The translations under genes were made by a program, and so were the position numbers. From JBCBSS01 sp039819065 (lineage in GTDB: Bacteria; Bacteroidota; Bacteroidia; Cytophagales; Cyclobacteriaceae), in contig JBCBSS010000003.1 in the NCBI GenBank assembly GCA_039819065.1, positions 1-64,000 of the forward strand: DNA of 64,000 nucleotides. The letters are read 5' to 3'. The notes below the pieces were generated by a model. That model saw only the letters and a program-made list of their open reading frames with translations, was not told the DNA's origin and searched no databases. The first letter of the stretch is position 1. Each line of letters begins with the position of its first letter. This document shows, piece by piece, positions 1-8,212 of the stretch.

Positions 1-88
1 CCGCGAGCCAACTTACACCCCCTTTTTCATGGAGCTTGTATAGGTAATCAGTTCTGTCCGAGCTTTTGTTTTCTATGTAACGGTTCAA
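1..88 (-). CDS. possible N-terminal fragment of an unidentified protein (cut by window edge)
   Basis: Reading leftwards from a TTG at 86-88, a frame stays open for 29 codons to the window edge and gives a plausible protein start (MNRYIENKSSDRTDYLYKLH, then a Gly-Gly-Val-Ser-Trp-Leu stretch). The same frame is closed by a stop about 30 bases upstream of the TTG, so a longer start is unlikely unless a rarer codon is used. Charged and aromatic residues are mixed as in real coding sequence, but 29 codons is too short to be certain and I recognise no family. It would be transcribed away from the small lipoprotein at 298, which makes 89-297 a shared divergent control region. Confidence 0.25.
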   Translation of the reverse strand, partial: MNRYIENKSSDRTDYLYKLHEKGGVSWLA

Positions 89-145
89 TTTGGAATAAAT
101 TACAGTAATTATTGGCTCTTATCCGAATATTAATAATTTATAAAG

Positions 146-255
146 CCCTGAAAACAAAGCATTTACATAAAATAACCGATGTCATTCATCGGTAAAATCC
201 GCATCTCACAATCAATAATAGCATTTCGTCTAAACCCTGAAACTCAAGCATTTAC
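146..255. repeat. 21-bp direct repeat pair around a 7-bp inverted repeat
   Basis: CCCTGAAAACAAAGCATTTA plus C (146-166) recurs at 235-255 with 18 of 21 bases identical, starts 89 bp apart. Between them lies ACCGATG-tcatt-CATCGGT (175-193), a perfect 7-bp inverted repeat. The region is non-coding and precedes the small lipoprotein gene. This looks like a regulatory region with paired binding sites, but the binding protein is unknown. No T-run follows the hairpin, so it is not an obvious terminator. Confidence 0.5.
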
Positions 256-297
256 TTTACGATTAATTAGGTAATTAACAGTAAAAAAATCTTGGAT

Positions 298-501
298 ATG
301 GGAAAGAGAGTTATCTTTAGTTTAGTCGGATTAGTTTTAGGCTTGGTTGCTCTTTCTAGCTGTCAAACCACGCAGCACTCTTACAACACTCGAGAAGGGC
401 AACTTAAGCTTTATCATTACAATCACGTACCTTATGAGGGCTTTCGTTCAGCCAAGGCGGATAAAAAGTTAAGAGATTACAAAAAACCTAAAAGACAATA
501 G
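298..501 (+). CDS. small lipoprotein, unknown function
   Basis: Encodes 67 residues with a lipoprotein signal peptide: a basic start (MGKR), a hydrophobic stretch and a lipobox Leu-Ser-Ser-Cys with the lipidated Cys at residue 22. The mature part is only ~45 residues, basic and tyrosine-rich, ending in a Lys-rich tail (KKPKRQ). ATG at 298 is preferred over the in-frame TTG at 292. It is predicted to be anchored to a membrane leaflet facing the periplasm. I do not recognise a family. It stands alone, followed by ~120 bp before the convergent acyltransferase gene. Confidence 0.7.
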   Translation: MGKRVIFSLVGLVLGLVALSSCQTTQHSYNTREGQLKLYHYNHVPYEGFRSAKADKKLRDYKKPKRQ

Positions 502-620
502 TCTAATAGTCTTTGAGTATTAAAAAGATTGATAACGACCAAGGCTCAATGGGTTTTAAGGTTAATTTTGAAAGAGCCAGAAATGTCCTTCGGTAAAAGT
601 ATGCACCTGATTATGGCGAC

Positions 621-1331
621 TTATGCCTGAGAGAGTTCCTCTTTTAATCCAATAAGGTTTGTTCTTACCTGCCCTATAAAATCCTCCATCTTTTCCGTCT
701 CATTATGAGGAGGTACCGGGGCGCCAATATTGACATGAACAACACCGGGCTTGAGTTTGAATGTGTCAGGTGGTAAAACCGATCTAGTACCGTGAATAGC
801 CACTGGTACTACGTTGATATCAGCCTGTGCGGCCAACATAAACGAGCCTTTTTTCAATGCCATTACTTCACCGTCTTTGCTTCGTGTACCCTCTGGAAAT
901 ACCAAAACATTTTTCCCTCCTTTGATTAGATTCCCCGCTCTCTCCAAGCTCTGTATGGCCTTATCCCTATTCTTTCGATCGATAAAGATCATGCCGGTGG
1001 CCATCATATACCATCCAATGAAAGGAATTTTCTTCACCTCCTTCTTGGCAATAAAATAAAGATTGACAGGAATGGCCCTGAACAATACTGGTATGTCAAG
1101 GTATGACAAATGGTTAGAAGCAAAAATATAAGATGAATTCCGATCAAACCGGTCTTTACCTTCTATTTTGAGCCGGATTCCTGATGCCCAAAGCATACCT
1201 GGTGCCCACATCGTCCTGGCCATGATCACCGGTATCTTCCTGTTGAAAAAAATGACCATAAGGATCAGGGAGCTGGTTACCATAATGGCAGTCCAAAAGA
1301 TCATAAATAACCAACGAAGAAAATTGATCAT
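621..1331 (-). CDS. plsC: 1-acyl-sn-glycerol-3-phosphate acyltransferase (PlsC family)
   Basis: Predicted to transfer an acyl chain to the sn-2 position of lysophosphatidate, giving phosphatidate for membrane phospholipid synthesis at the inner membrane. The 236-residue protein has a hydrophobic N-terminal segment (about residues 8-30), the catalytic H-x4-D block in NHLSYLD (His74, Asp79) and the substrate-binding block FPEGTRSKDG (Glu147, Arg150), in the order and spacing of the PlsC family. ATG at 1329-1331 is chosen because the upstream extension lacks homologous character and the TM segment then begins at once. It is divergent from the ketopantoate reductase gene. A lyso-ornithine-lipid acyltransferase (OlsA) is the main alternative, since the family is broad. 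Confidence 0.85.
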   Translation of the reverse strand: MINFLRWLFMIFWTAIMVTSSLILMVIFFNRKIPVIMARTMWAPGMLWASGIRLKIEGKDRFDRNSSYIFASNHLSYLDIPVLFRAIPVNLYFIAKKEVKKIPFIGWYMMATGMIFIDRKNRDKAIQSLERAGNLIKGGKNVLVFPEGTRSKDGEVMALKKGSFMLAAQADINVVPVAIHGTRSVLPPDTFKLKPGVVHVNIGAPVPPHNETEKMEDFIGQVRTNLIGLKEELSQA

Positions 1332-1484
1332 AGCGAGTGCTAATTCTATCTGGTGAAAACAGGCGGTAAAGGTAAGGCGAAACAAACCAGAATCGCGAGT
1401 GCTAAGATTAGAAATTCAAATTCAACGTTACCACAAGCTTTCACACTCATTTGCTTAACTTCGTCGAAAAGGACTGATAAGATC

Positions 1485-2414
1485 ATGCACATTGTAGTTT
1501 ACGGAACGGGTGGAGTTGGAGGATATTTTGGAGGCAGGCTGGCACAAGCTGGTAATCAAGTGACTTTTATAGCGCGTGGTGCGCACCTGGAAGCCATCAA
1601 AAAAGAGGGGCTAACAGTCAAGAGCATTAAGGGTGATTTTCATATTGAGGACGCCGTGGCTACCGATGATGTTCCCTCCATTGGAAAAGCTGATCTTATC
1701 CTGTTCGCGGTAAAATCATGGCAGGTAACCGAAGCTGCACAATCAGCCTTACCGATCATCCATGAGCATACTACTCTACTGCCTCTGGAAAACGGAATCA
1801 CCTCATTTGATGAAATTGCCGATATGGCTGGCCGTAGTAAAGTACTGGCCGGTCTGTGTAGAATAATCAGTTATATAGAATCTCCAGGTGTAATATGCCA
1901 CGCCGGACATGAACCATCAATCAGCTTTGGTGAAATAGATAATAACAAAAGTGATCGGGTTCAAGCTATTGACGATCTGTTCACAAATGCGGGTATCAAA
2001 AGCCAGGTACCTGATGATATTGAAGCGGAAATATGGAAGAAGTTCTTGTTTATAGCCACCATGAGTGGCATCGGTGCTATTACGCGTGTTCCTGTAGGCA
2101 TCTTTCGTAGCGTCGACAATACCCGTGAAATGATGGTTGCTATGCTTCGAGAGATTTTTGAGTTGGCTAAAGCCAAGGGCATCAACCTGCCCGAGGAAGT
2201 CATAGATAAAACATTGTCTTTTATTGATTCATTGCCGGAGGGCGCTACAGCTTCTATGCAAAGAGACATTATGGAAGGCAAACCGTCCGAACTAGAAGCG
2301 CAGACTGGTACGGTCGTAAAGCTTGGGCAGACCCTAGGCATACCCACGCCTGTCAATAACCTGGTATACTATAGCCTTTTACCTCAAGAGATGAAGGTAA
2401 GAAATGCGAATTAG
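1485..2414 (+). CDS. panE: 2-dehydropantoate 2-reductase (ketopantoate reductase)
   Basis: Reduces ketopantoate to pantoate with NADPH in pantothenate/CoA synthesis, in the cytoplasm. The 309-residue protein starts directly with the Rossmann motif GTGGVGGYFGG (residues 7-17). It has the LENGI segment near 101-105, the catalytic lysine in WKKF (185-186), and a C-terminal SMQRDIMEGKPSE motif whose Ser257 and Glu269 align with Ser244 and Glu256 of E. coli PanE. The ATG at 1485 is used because it places the nucleotide-binding loop at the terminus; an upstream in-frame extension to 1353 has no family character. Some ApbA/PanE family members act on other 2-oxoacids, so the exact substrate is inferred. 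It stands alone. Confidence 0.85.
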   Translation: MHIVVYGTGGVGGYFGGRLAQAGNQVTFIARGAHLEAIKKEGLTVKSIKGDFHIEDAVATDDVPSIGKADLILFAVKSWQVTEAAQSALPIIHEHTTLLPLENGITSFDEIADMAGRSKVLAGLCRIISYIESPGVICHAGHEPSISFGEIDNNKSDRVQAIDDLFTNAGIKSQVPDDIEAEIWKKFLFIATMSGIGAITRVPVGIFRSVDNTREMMVAMLREIFELAKAKGINLPEEVIDKTLSFIDSLPEGATASMQRDIMEGKPSELEAQTGTVVKLGQTLGIPTPVNNLVYYSLLPQEMKVRNAN

Positions 2415-2429
2415 TGTTGTGGTGTATAT

Positions 2430-2469
2430 AAAAAGAAAGGCCGCGACCCAAATCAAGCATCGCGACCTT
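2430..2469 (-). terminator. Rho-independent terminator of the FtsX permease gene
   Basis: On the minus strand AAGGTCGCGA pairs with TCGCGGCCTT (10-bp stem, one G-T wobble, 13-nt loop) and is followed by TTCTTTTTATA. The T-run exists only on this strand, so the signal belongs to the permease gene that ends at 2611, some 140 bp upstream in its own direction. Confidence 0.75.
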
Positions 2470-2610
2470 ACAATAAACAAACAAACAATTAACACAGGTT
2501 ACTAATATATTGCTTAAAGAAGCGAAATGTTACTACTCATCGGCAACTTTTTTTCAATTTCCTCTTAAATAGCCAATCAAGCCATTAAAATATGGCTCAT
2601 CAGCATGCGA

Positions 2611-5058
2611 TTATTCATACTTCAAACGCTCAACAGGCTTGGTCAAAGCAGTTTTGATCACCTGATAAGCTACAGTAGCTAATGCAATGAATAAAGCCAG
2701 TACTCCAGCCAGGGCAAAGGCACCCCATCCGATATTTATTCTATAAGCAAAAGATGATAACCATTGACTCATGAAATACCAGGTAATCGGAATGGCCAAA
2801 GCCAAAGCTATTACCACCATGATCACATATTCTCGAGAAAGCAATACCAAAATGGCCTTCTCAGTAGCTCCCAATACTTTACGAATGCTGACTTCCTTGG
2901 CGCGGTTTTGCAAAGTCAGTGAGGCCAAGCCGAAGAGGCCCATACTACCTATGAGAATAGCCAGCATTGAAGCAATAGTGATCACTTTACCTAAATTCTG
3001 TTCTTGTTGATATTGTGTATTCAATCGCTGATCGATGAAGCTGTATTCGAACTCTTCCCCCGGCATCAATTTCTTCCAAACCGATTCTACAGCGGCGAGT
3101 GCCTGAGGTATTTGATCGGCCTGTGCCCTGGCGAATACCTTGGGTATAGGGTTTTCTACCACTCCTATATTCTCAATGCCCTGTAGAATAGGTCTGGGAT
3201 TAATGGTAATGGCCAATGGCTCAACCAGTCCATGCAAAGAGGCATAATTAAAGTCTGCTACTACACCAATGATAACATGCTCGCCAAAACGATCTCCTGG
3301 TAATCGTTGGCCGATAGGGTCATCCCATCCATATGTTTTTACTAAAGACTGATTGACCAAAATAGCCTTGTTCAAATCACTGGTGCTATTGATATCAAAG
3401 TTTCGGCCTTGCTCAAGCTTCATCCCCATTACATCTACATAAGAAGGGGCCACAATATTGAGGTTGAAAGTACGATATATATCCTGTTGGTCGGTATACC
3501 CCACATTCGTCCATCCTGAGGTACCGATAGAATGGGTTGACGCCGTAACTGACTTGACAGCACCAAAGCTTGCCAATTCATTCTTGAATTGATCAGCTTT
3601 CTCCATCCCATTCTGTATGCGTTCCGTCATTCCCCCTTCGTTGGGTACGTTCAATTGAAGCATGATCAATTGTTCTTTGTCAAATCCCAGGTGTTTGTTT
3701 TGCAAGAACTTTAATTGCTCTTCCATGACAAGGGTACTACTGATCAAGAATATAGAAAGCACAAACTGCACGCCCACCAACACTTTTCTCAGCGGTTGTT
3801 TCTTACCTCCTTGCTTGTTCTGTCCTTTCAACACTTTCACCGGTTTAAAACCAGATAATATAATAGCAGGATAGCTTCCGGACACAATGCCTATGAGCAC
3901 TACAATAAGTAGAGAAGTCAAAATGATAAACGCGTCTGGCTGAAGGACCAGAGAACGATTAGCGAATTGGTTAAATACTGGCAAACCAATAAAGGACATG
4001 ATCACTCCGATCATCAAAGCGATTAATGTAATTACAATTGTCTCACTTAGGAACTGTTCAACCAACTGTTTCTTACGAGCCCCTACTACCTTTCTAACCC
4101 CAACTTCTTTCGCCCTGCCAAGAGAGCGACTAATAGCAAGCGTCACAAAATTGATGCTGGCCACTATTAAGATCAGTACGGCCACCGCCGATAGAATAAA
4201 AGCATACTGTGGGTCGCTGACTTGGGCATAACCAACAGGAAACGACGTATCAAGGTGAATTTCAGTCAATGGTTGTAGGCCGATGTTATACTGGTCTTCA
4301 ACATATTGCTCTCCCATGATTTGCTTCACCATCTCAGGGAACTTCGCTTCCACTGCTTTCCTATCTACACCTTCTTCCAATAACACGTAGGTTTCAGGAG
4401 ACACATTGAACCAACTATTAAGCACACGTTCGTTGGTGATCACCTTATTGTTCAGTGTAGAAATCAGAATAGAAAACTGAAGGCTGGAATTGGTCGGTGG
4501 GTCGGCCATAATGGCCTTAATCTCAAAATCTCTCATTCCATCACCTATATTCATAGAAATAATCTCACCGACTGCATCTCGCTTGCCAAAATACTTGGTC
4601 TTGATCGATTCAGTAATCACGACGTTGTTTTGACCTTCGAACACTTTGCTAATTCTCCCTCTCAAAACATCGAAGTCGAAAACATGAAAAAAGCTCGGGC
4701 TTACCAAAGTCACCGTTTCACTGAACGATTGATCGGCCACTTCTACCACTTGTTGTGTGTGGTTGAATTGAACGAAAGTGGATACCTCCTGAAAGTTGTT
4801 TTTCAAGGTCTGTCCGGTCGGGTATGGAGTGACCGTATTGAAGAATTGTTCGTTTTCACCATAGTCCTCAAAAACCCAAACGCGATGGATTTGGTCTGCC
4901 TTACCATGGAATTTATCAAAGCTCCATTCTTCTTTCACAAAGAGAGCGATAAGTATGCAACAGGCTATTCCTAGTGCCAGTCCGAAAATATTGATAAAGG
5001 AGTGCAGTTTAGAACGCGCTATGTTTCGCAAAGCGACTTTGAGATAATTTTTAATCAT
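2611..5058 (-). CDS. FtsX/MacB-type ABC transporter permease
   Basis: An 815-residue inner-membrane protein of the duplicated FtsX/MacB_PCD architecture common in Cytophagales. It has an N-terminal TM helix (about 20-40), a periplasmic core domain, three to four TM helices with the cytoplasmic motif KEVGVRKVVGARKKQL, a second periplasmic domain, and a last set of three TM helices with KEVSIRKVLGATEKAIL. Such proteins are proposed to transmit force from a cytoplasmic ATPase to the periplasm, to release lipoproteins or extrude substrates. No ATP-binding subunit lies next to it, so the partner must be encoded elsewhere. It is monocistronic, with a terminator at 2430-2469. The substrate is unknown. 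It is related to the permease at 16612-19008. Confidence 0.85.
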   Translation of the reverse strand: MIKNYLKVALRNIARSKLHSFINIFGLALGIACCILIALFVKEEWSFDKFHGKADQIHRVWVFEDYGENEQFFNTVTPYPTGQTLKNNFQEVSTFVQFNHTQQVVEVADQSFSETVTLVSPSFFHVFDFDVLRGRISKVFEGQNNVVITESIKTKYFGKRDAVGEIISMNIGDGMRDFEIKAIMADPPTNSSLQFSILISTLNNKVITNERVLNSWFNVSPETYVLLEEGVDRKAVEAKFPEMVKQIMGEQYVEDQYNIGLQPLTEIHLDTSFPVGYAQVSDPQYAFILSAVAVLILIVASINFVTLAISRSLGRAKEVGVRKVVGARKKQLVEQFLSETIVITLIALMIGVIMSFIGLPVFNQFANRSLVLQPDAFIILTSLLIVVLIGIVSGSYPAIILSGFKPVKVLKGQNKQGGKKQPLRKVLVGVQFVLSIFLISSTLVMEEQLKFLQNKHLGFDKEQLIMLQLNVPNEGGMTERIQNGMEKADQFKNELASFGAVKSVTASTHSIGTSGWTNVGYTDQQDIYRTFNLNIVAPSYVDVMGMKLEQGRNFDINSTSDLNKAILVNQSLVKTYGWDDPIGQRLPGDRFGEHVIIGVVADFNYASLHGLVEPLAITINPRPILQGIENIGVVENPIPKVFARAQADQIPQALAAVESVWKKLMPGEEFEYSFIDQRLNTQYQQEQNLGKVITIASMLAILIGSMGLFGLASLTLQNRAKEVSIRKVLGATEKAILVLLSREYVIMVVIALALAIPITWYFMSQWLSSFAYRINIGWGAFALAGVLALFIALATVAYQVIKTALTKPVERLKYE

Positions 5059-5437
5059 GTCTATAGAGTCTTGGGTAATTGGGGAATTTTCGCATTTAAA
5101 TGCTCAATTCAAAACCAAATGCAATTATACGGTGATTTCAGGTACTGAAACGTTGCTTCAAGGTATTGAATTGGCCAAAGGAAATTCTAGATGATTTGAA
5201 GAAAACGTCATTTTTGACAAAAAACTTATGCGACGCGCTCAAAATGGCCAATGCGAAATTCGCTATACCCTAAAACAAAAGATTACCATTTTTAAAAAAT
5301 TCACAATCAGGCTAACCCTCAATTTCCATAATTAAAATCGAATGATATTTTATTGTTAAATCATTCATCAAATACGTCATTTTATTGAATGAAATGCAAT
5401 AAGCTGCTAGCTTTGTATTGTATTTAATAATACGATT
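5059..5437. other. 379-bp divergent intergenic region
   Basis: AT-rich non-coding DNA between the FtsX permease (minus) and the secreted protein gene (plus). Apart from the promoter at 5383-5415 I see no repeat, RNA or open frame worth naming. A minus-strand promoter for the permease must lie here, but no convincing TAnnTTTG is visible on that strand. Confidence 0.5.
5383..5415 (+). promoter_or_regulatory. Bacteroidota-type promoter of the 5438 gene
   Basis: TAGCTTTG at 5408-5415 matches the TAnnTTTG -7 element exactly, with a TTG (5384-5386) 21 bp upstream as the -33 element. Transcription would start near 5420 and leave a leader of under 20 nt before the ATG at 5438. Confidence 0.65.
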
Positions 5438-6034
5438 ATGAACAAGATGAGAAACACATTGGTAGCGCTTTTAATAGTTATTGGTTCTACCGCAGCCGTT
5501 TCAGCCGGAGATGCTTCAGGTAACAAATTTGGTCTAAAGGTATTGAGCACTAAGTCTTCTAGTATTTACAAAGTGATCTTCAAAGGACCTTCTGAAGAGA
5601 ATATCAAGATCAAACTATTCGACGAAAAAGAGCAGACTTTATATACAAAGACTTTTAAGCACGCTGATGGATTCATTCAGCCGTTTGATTTAGCCAACCT
5701 GCCTAATGGTGAATATACTTTTAAGGTCACTACAGGTGGGGAGACTTATGAGGAAGTGATTACGGTAACAGAGCAAGAGCAGATTCACGATTTAGTGGAG
5801 TTTGATCTTACACAAGGGTACAAAAGTTGTCAGTTGATCACCAATAACACCTCAGATGCTGCATTGGAAGTCACCATCTACGATGCTGATGGTAGGTTAT
5901 TGCTTAATGACAATCTGGATGCAAGCAGCAGGCTTAACAGAGTATATGACTTCAGTAAGTCTTTCTCTAGAGAGGTCACTTTTGTGATATCTCAAGACGG
6001 TAACACTATCAAAGAAACTTCTTTCAATTTCTAA
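5438..6034 (+). CDS. secreted beta-sandwich protein, unknown function
   Basis: A 198-residue exported protein with a signal peptide (MNKMRNTLVALLIVIGSTAA, cleavage probably near residue 22). Two similar beta-rich halves follow. The first, about 28-112, carries a segment DLANLPNGEYTFKV that resembles the strand pair of T9SS sorting domains and Ig-like folds; the second, about 120-198, contains VTIYDADGRLLLNDNL. The domain repeat suggests a tandem beta-sandwich in the periplasm or on the surface. No catalytic motif is visible and no specific family is recognised. A strong promoter and a strong terminator bracket it, so it is an independent transcript and may be abundant. Confidence 0.75.
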   Translation: MNKMRNTLVALLIVIGSTAAVSAGDASGNKFGLKVLSTKSSSIYKVIFKGPSEENIKIKLFDEKEQTLYTKTFKHADGFIQPFDLANLPNGEYTFKVTTGGETYEEVITVTEQEQIHDLVEFDLTQGYKSCQLITNNTSDAALEVTIYDADGRLLLNDNLDASSRLNRVYDFSKSFSREVTFVISQDGNTIKETSFNF

Positions 6035-6063
6035 AATTACACTTTGGGTTCAATTAGTTAGTT

Positions 6064-6103
6064 GAGGAGGGCACCTTGGGGAAGGTGTCCTCTTTCCTTT
6101 TTA
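6064..6103 (+). terminator. Rho-independent terminator of the 5438 gene
   Basis: GAGGGCACCTT-gggg-AAGGTGTCCTC (one G-T wobble, 11-bp stem) at about 6067-6092 is followed by TTTCCTTTTT. The T-run lies on the plus side only, so it serves the secreted-protein gene and not the convergent DUF4157 gene. Confidence 0.85.
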
Positions 6104-6140
6104 TACCGTACTCTCTACAATAAACGCTTAGGTTTCTTAC

Positions 6141-6854
6141 TTAGATTTTAGAAGCCCTCTCCCCCATCACATCAGCCTCTTTCTCTAGACTGGGACTATC
6201 GTTCACAGGCATACCATTCACAGAAGTGGTAGGTTTTACCCTTCCCTGGGCTTGTTGCACCACATGCCAACCCTCATGCGCAATATGCTTCTCCTGCATC
6301 GGTGCTACGTGTATGTCTCTACCTTGGGTAAAAGCATGAGCACCTACTTCTGCAGGCTTACTAGAGTTTTTATGCACTTTGACATCTGACAAATCCATAC
6401 CGGAAATATTCTCAAGTCCGGATTTTACCTGGTCAGGCATACCTGTTTTGTTTTCTACTTTTTGGATAGTATTAGTAGTCTTTCCTTCAGCCATCTTGGC
6501 TTGGCCTGTTGGTTCTAGCTCCTCCTCCTTGAGGCCACCTTCCATGCGTTGCATAGTTGAAGGTCTTTCGAAACTAAAGGCTTGCATGGATTCCTTGCTG
6601 TCTGCACCGGTCTTGCTGTCTTTACCACCACTACTGCTTTCATCACCGCATAATTGTATCGCATCTGGGGATACAACGGTTCTATCTTTATAGAATTGGG
6701 CACCCGGTTCTACCAAGCGCTTGGCTTGCCCCGCCCCTTCTTCAGGCGATATTAGTGGGTTTGGCGAAGCCAAACTGGCACCTTTTGTTTCTTGTACTTC
6801 ACGTTGAAAAGAAGTGTTTAGCTTGCTTTTGCCAAGTGATGGAGATAATGGCAT
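6141..6854 (-). CDS. DUF4157 (eCIS core domain) protein, HExxH-bearing
   Basis: A 237-residue protein whose C-terminal half (about 139-235) is the DUF4157 domain: MPDQVKSGLENISGMDLSDV, then VHKN, GAHAFTQGRDIHVAP, the zinc-type motif HEGWH at 193-197 followed by VVQQAQGRV, and a closing EADVMG (226-231). In other bacteria this domain marks cargo loaded into extracellular contractile injection systems (eCIS) and is a putative metallopeptidase. The N-terminal ~135 residues are low-complexity, rich in Ser, Gly, Glu and Lys, with no signal peptide and no recognisable toxin domain. No tail, sheath, baseplate or AAA gene of an eCIS is found in the window, so it is an orphan here. It is a single gene, convergent to the 5438 gene. 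Confidence 0.8.
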   Translation of the reverse strand: MPLSPSLGKSKLNTSFQREVQETKGASLASPNPLISPEEGAGQAKRLVEPGAQFYKDRTVVSPDAIQLCGDESSSGGKDSKTGADSKESMQAFSFERPSTMQRMEGGLKEEELEPTGQAKMAEGKTTNTIQKVENKTGMPDQVKSGLENISGMDLSDVKVHKNSSKPAEVGAHAFTQGRDIHVAPMQEKHIAHEGWHVVQQAQGRVKPTTSVNGMPVNDSPSLEKEADVMGERASKI

Positions 6855-6897
6855 AAGAAATGGTTTTACAGTGACAAGAACGTACGATTGTCTTTAT

Positions 6898-6928
6898 TAA
6901 AGATAACAATTGGCCATTATAATACAAA
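6898..6928 (-). promoter_or_regulatory. putative promoter of the DUF4157 gene
   Basis: On the minus strand TTTG (6928-6925), a 19-bp spacer and TATCTTTA (6905-6898) approximate the TTTG / TAnnTTTG promoter, with one mismatch in the last base. The ATG at 6854 lies about 40 nt further on. Confidence 0.4.
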
Positions 6929-7061
6929 GACAATAAACGGATATCTACCGGTTTGACCATCATACCTTCTCATAATTTCACTACTCGAATACAACCGTTC
7001 TCAAGTTGCCAGGGTCTAAGAATATGAAGAGCAAAATTTAACACTAAACAAAACGAACAGT

Positions 7062-7490
7062 ATGAAAACAGTAAAAGCAACCCTAATCCTTCTCACTCTT
7101 GTAGCAGTTATCTTTCAATCATGTAATGATGACGAATCACCAGATGGCTGCTTCTGTACAGAGCAATTTGAACCGGTATGCGGTGACGACGGTGAAACCT
7201 ATGCCAATAGTTGTTTTGCAGAATGTGCGGGAGTGGGCTACACCGCCGGCACCTGTACCATCCAGGCGGTCGGTCTCGTCAAAGACCTGGGAGCTGTACC
7301 AGCCGATGGATGTGGCTTTGTGATCGAAGTTAACGATGTAGATCTGAAGCCTCTTGAGCTAGCAGCGGAATTTCAAGAAGACAGCCTGGAAGTGAACATT
7401 GACTATAGACTCATGTCTACCGCATTTACCTGTGGCGTGTCATCCAAGGCTTTCTTTGAAATAACCGTTGAAGAAATCAGTAAAAGATAG
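7062..7490 (+). CDS. Kazal-domain lipoprotein
   Basis: A 142-residue lipoprotein: signal peptide with the lipidation Cys near residue 21 (VIFQSC), a short acidic spacer, and a Kazal-type serine-protease-inhibitor domain (about 30-66) with six cysteines in the pattern C-x-C-x7-C-x9-C-x3-C-x9-C around PVCGDDGETYANSC. The remaining ~75 residues form a beta-rich domain (GCGFVIEVNDVDLKP... FTCGVSSKAFFEITV) with two further cysteines that may form a disulfide. Kazal domains block secreted serine proteases, so a role in protecting the envelope from its own or foreign proteases is inferred. The real target is unknown. It is exported and membrane-anchored. Confidence 0.8.
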   Translation: MKTVKATLILLTLVAVIFQSCNDDESPDGCFCTEQFEPVCGDDGETYANSCFAECAGVGYTAGTCTIQAVGLVKDLGAVPADGCGFVIEVNDVDLKPLELAAEFQEDSLEVNIDYRLMSTAFTCGVSSKAFFEITVEEISKR

Positions 7491-7557
7491 AGCAGCACTT
7501 TTCAGGGTTAAGATATCCTGATTCGAACCAATTTGCTGCTCTTGATTAGATTCCCAC

Positions 7558-7599
7558 GACATGTTATCTTGAGACAACCTAAGTCCAAGATAACATGTC
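7558..7599 (+). promoter_or_regulatory. perfect 14-bp inverted repeat covering a start codon
   Basis: GACATGTTATCTTG (7558-7571) and CAAGATAACATGTC (7586-7599) are exact reverse complements separated by 14 nt. The ATG of the following gene (7595-7597) is in the right arm. If transcribed, the hairpin would bury the start codon, as a translational switch would. No T-run follows, so it is not a terminator. It could also be a protein-binding operator. Confidence 0.6.
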
Positions 7600-8212
7600 A
7601 ATCTTCAAACCCAATAAGAGACTACAGCCGATTAGTGCCAAATGGGTACTGATCATTACCATCATCACCATACTGTGTACTGTACTTATTGTATATGCTA
7701 CAGGTTATCAGAACAGCCGGTCTATACTTGACAATACACTCATATCCGCTACCTTCCTATCTATTTTTTTCTTTACTTTTTTGTTTTGGGCACTTTTTAG
7801 AGGTGTGAAAATCAAACATGATGTTGACGGAGCTACTGAAGAACTGAACTGGAGTGGCACTTCTTCCGGGGGCTCGTGGCTAGGTGACATGAAATTCCCG
7901 GATTTCCCCGACCTTGGTGGTGGAGATGACCTCGACCTGGGCGGTTGTTTGGTTTCCTTGGCGCTTTGGCTCCTTATTTCAATTGCATTTATCATTCTCA
8001 TCTTTCTATTTGAAGCCGTCATTTGGGTAGCGATCATGTGGATGTTCGGCATGCTCTACTGGATATTTTTCAGGGCATTGAAATTAGTATTGGCTCATGC
8101 TGTAAATTGTAAAGGCAATCTGCCTTTGTCGATGGCCATTGCCTTGAGGTACACCGTATTGTATACCTTTTGGATATTCGCCATCATTCTAATTGTAGAA
8201 TGGATAAAATGA
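7595..8212 (+). CDS. multi-pass membrane protein, unknown function
   Basis: A 205-residue inner-membrane protein. Hydrophobic segments lie near residues 17-37 and 47-67; then comes a ~45-residue soluble loop rich in Gly, Asp and Ser (about 77-110, with a GGGDDLDLGG stretch); then a long hydrophobic block (about 111-155) and a last TM segment near 183-203. No motif or family is recognised. The stop overlaps the ATG of the acetyltransferase gene by ATGA, so the two are translationally coupled. Its start codon lies in a perfect inverted repeat (7558-7599), which suggests that translation of both genes may be controlled at this point. Confidence 0.65.
   Translation: MSIFKPNKRLQPISAKWVLIITIITILCTVLIVYATGYQNSRSILDNTLISATFLSIFFFTFLFWALFRGVKIKHDVDGATEELNWSGTSSGGSWLGDMKFPDFPDLGGGDDLDLGGCLVSLALWLLISIAFIILIFLFEAVIWVAIMWMFGMLYWIFFRALKLVLAHAVNCKGNLPLSMAIALRYTVLYTFWIFAIILIVEWIK

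Noticed and set aside
2611..5058. A complete ABC exporter with the FtsX-type permease (also at 16612-19008)
   Set aside because: No ATP-binding subunit or membrane-fusion protein is encoded next to either permease.
6141..6854. A contractile injection system cluster around the DUF4157 gene
   Set aside because: Neighbouring genes on both sides are a secreted beta protein and a Kazal lipoprotein; no sheath, tube, baseplate or AAA gene is present in the window.
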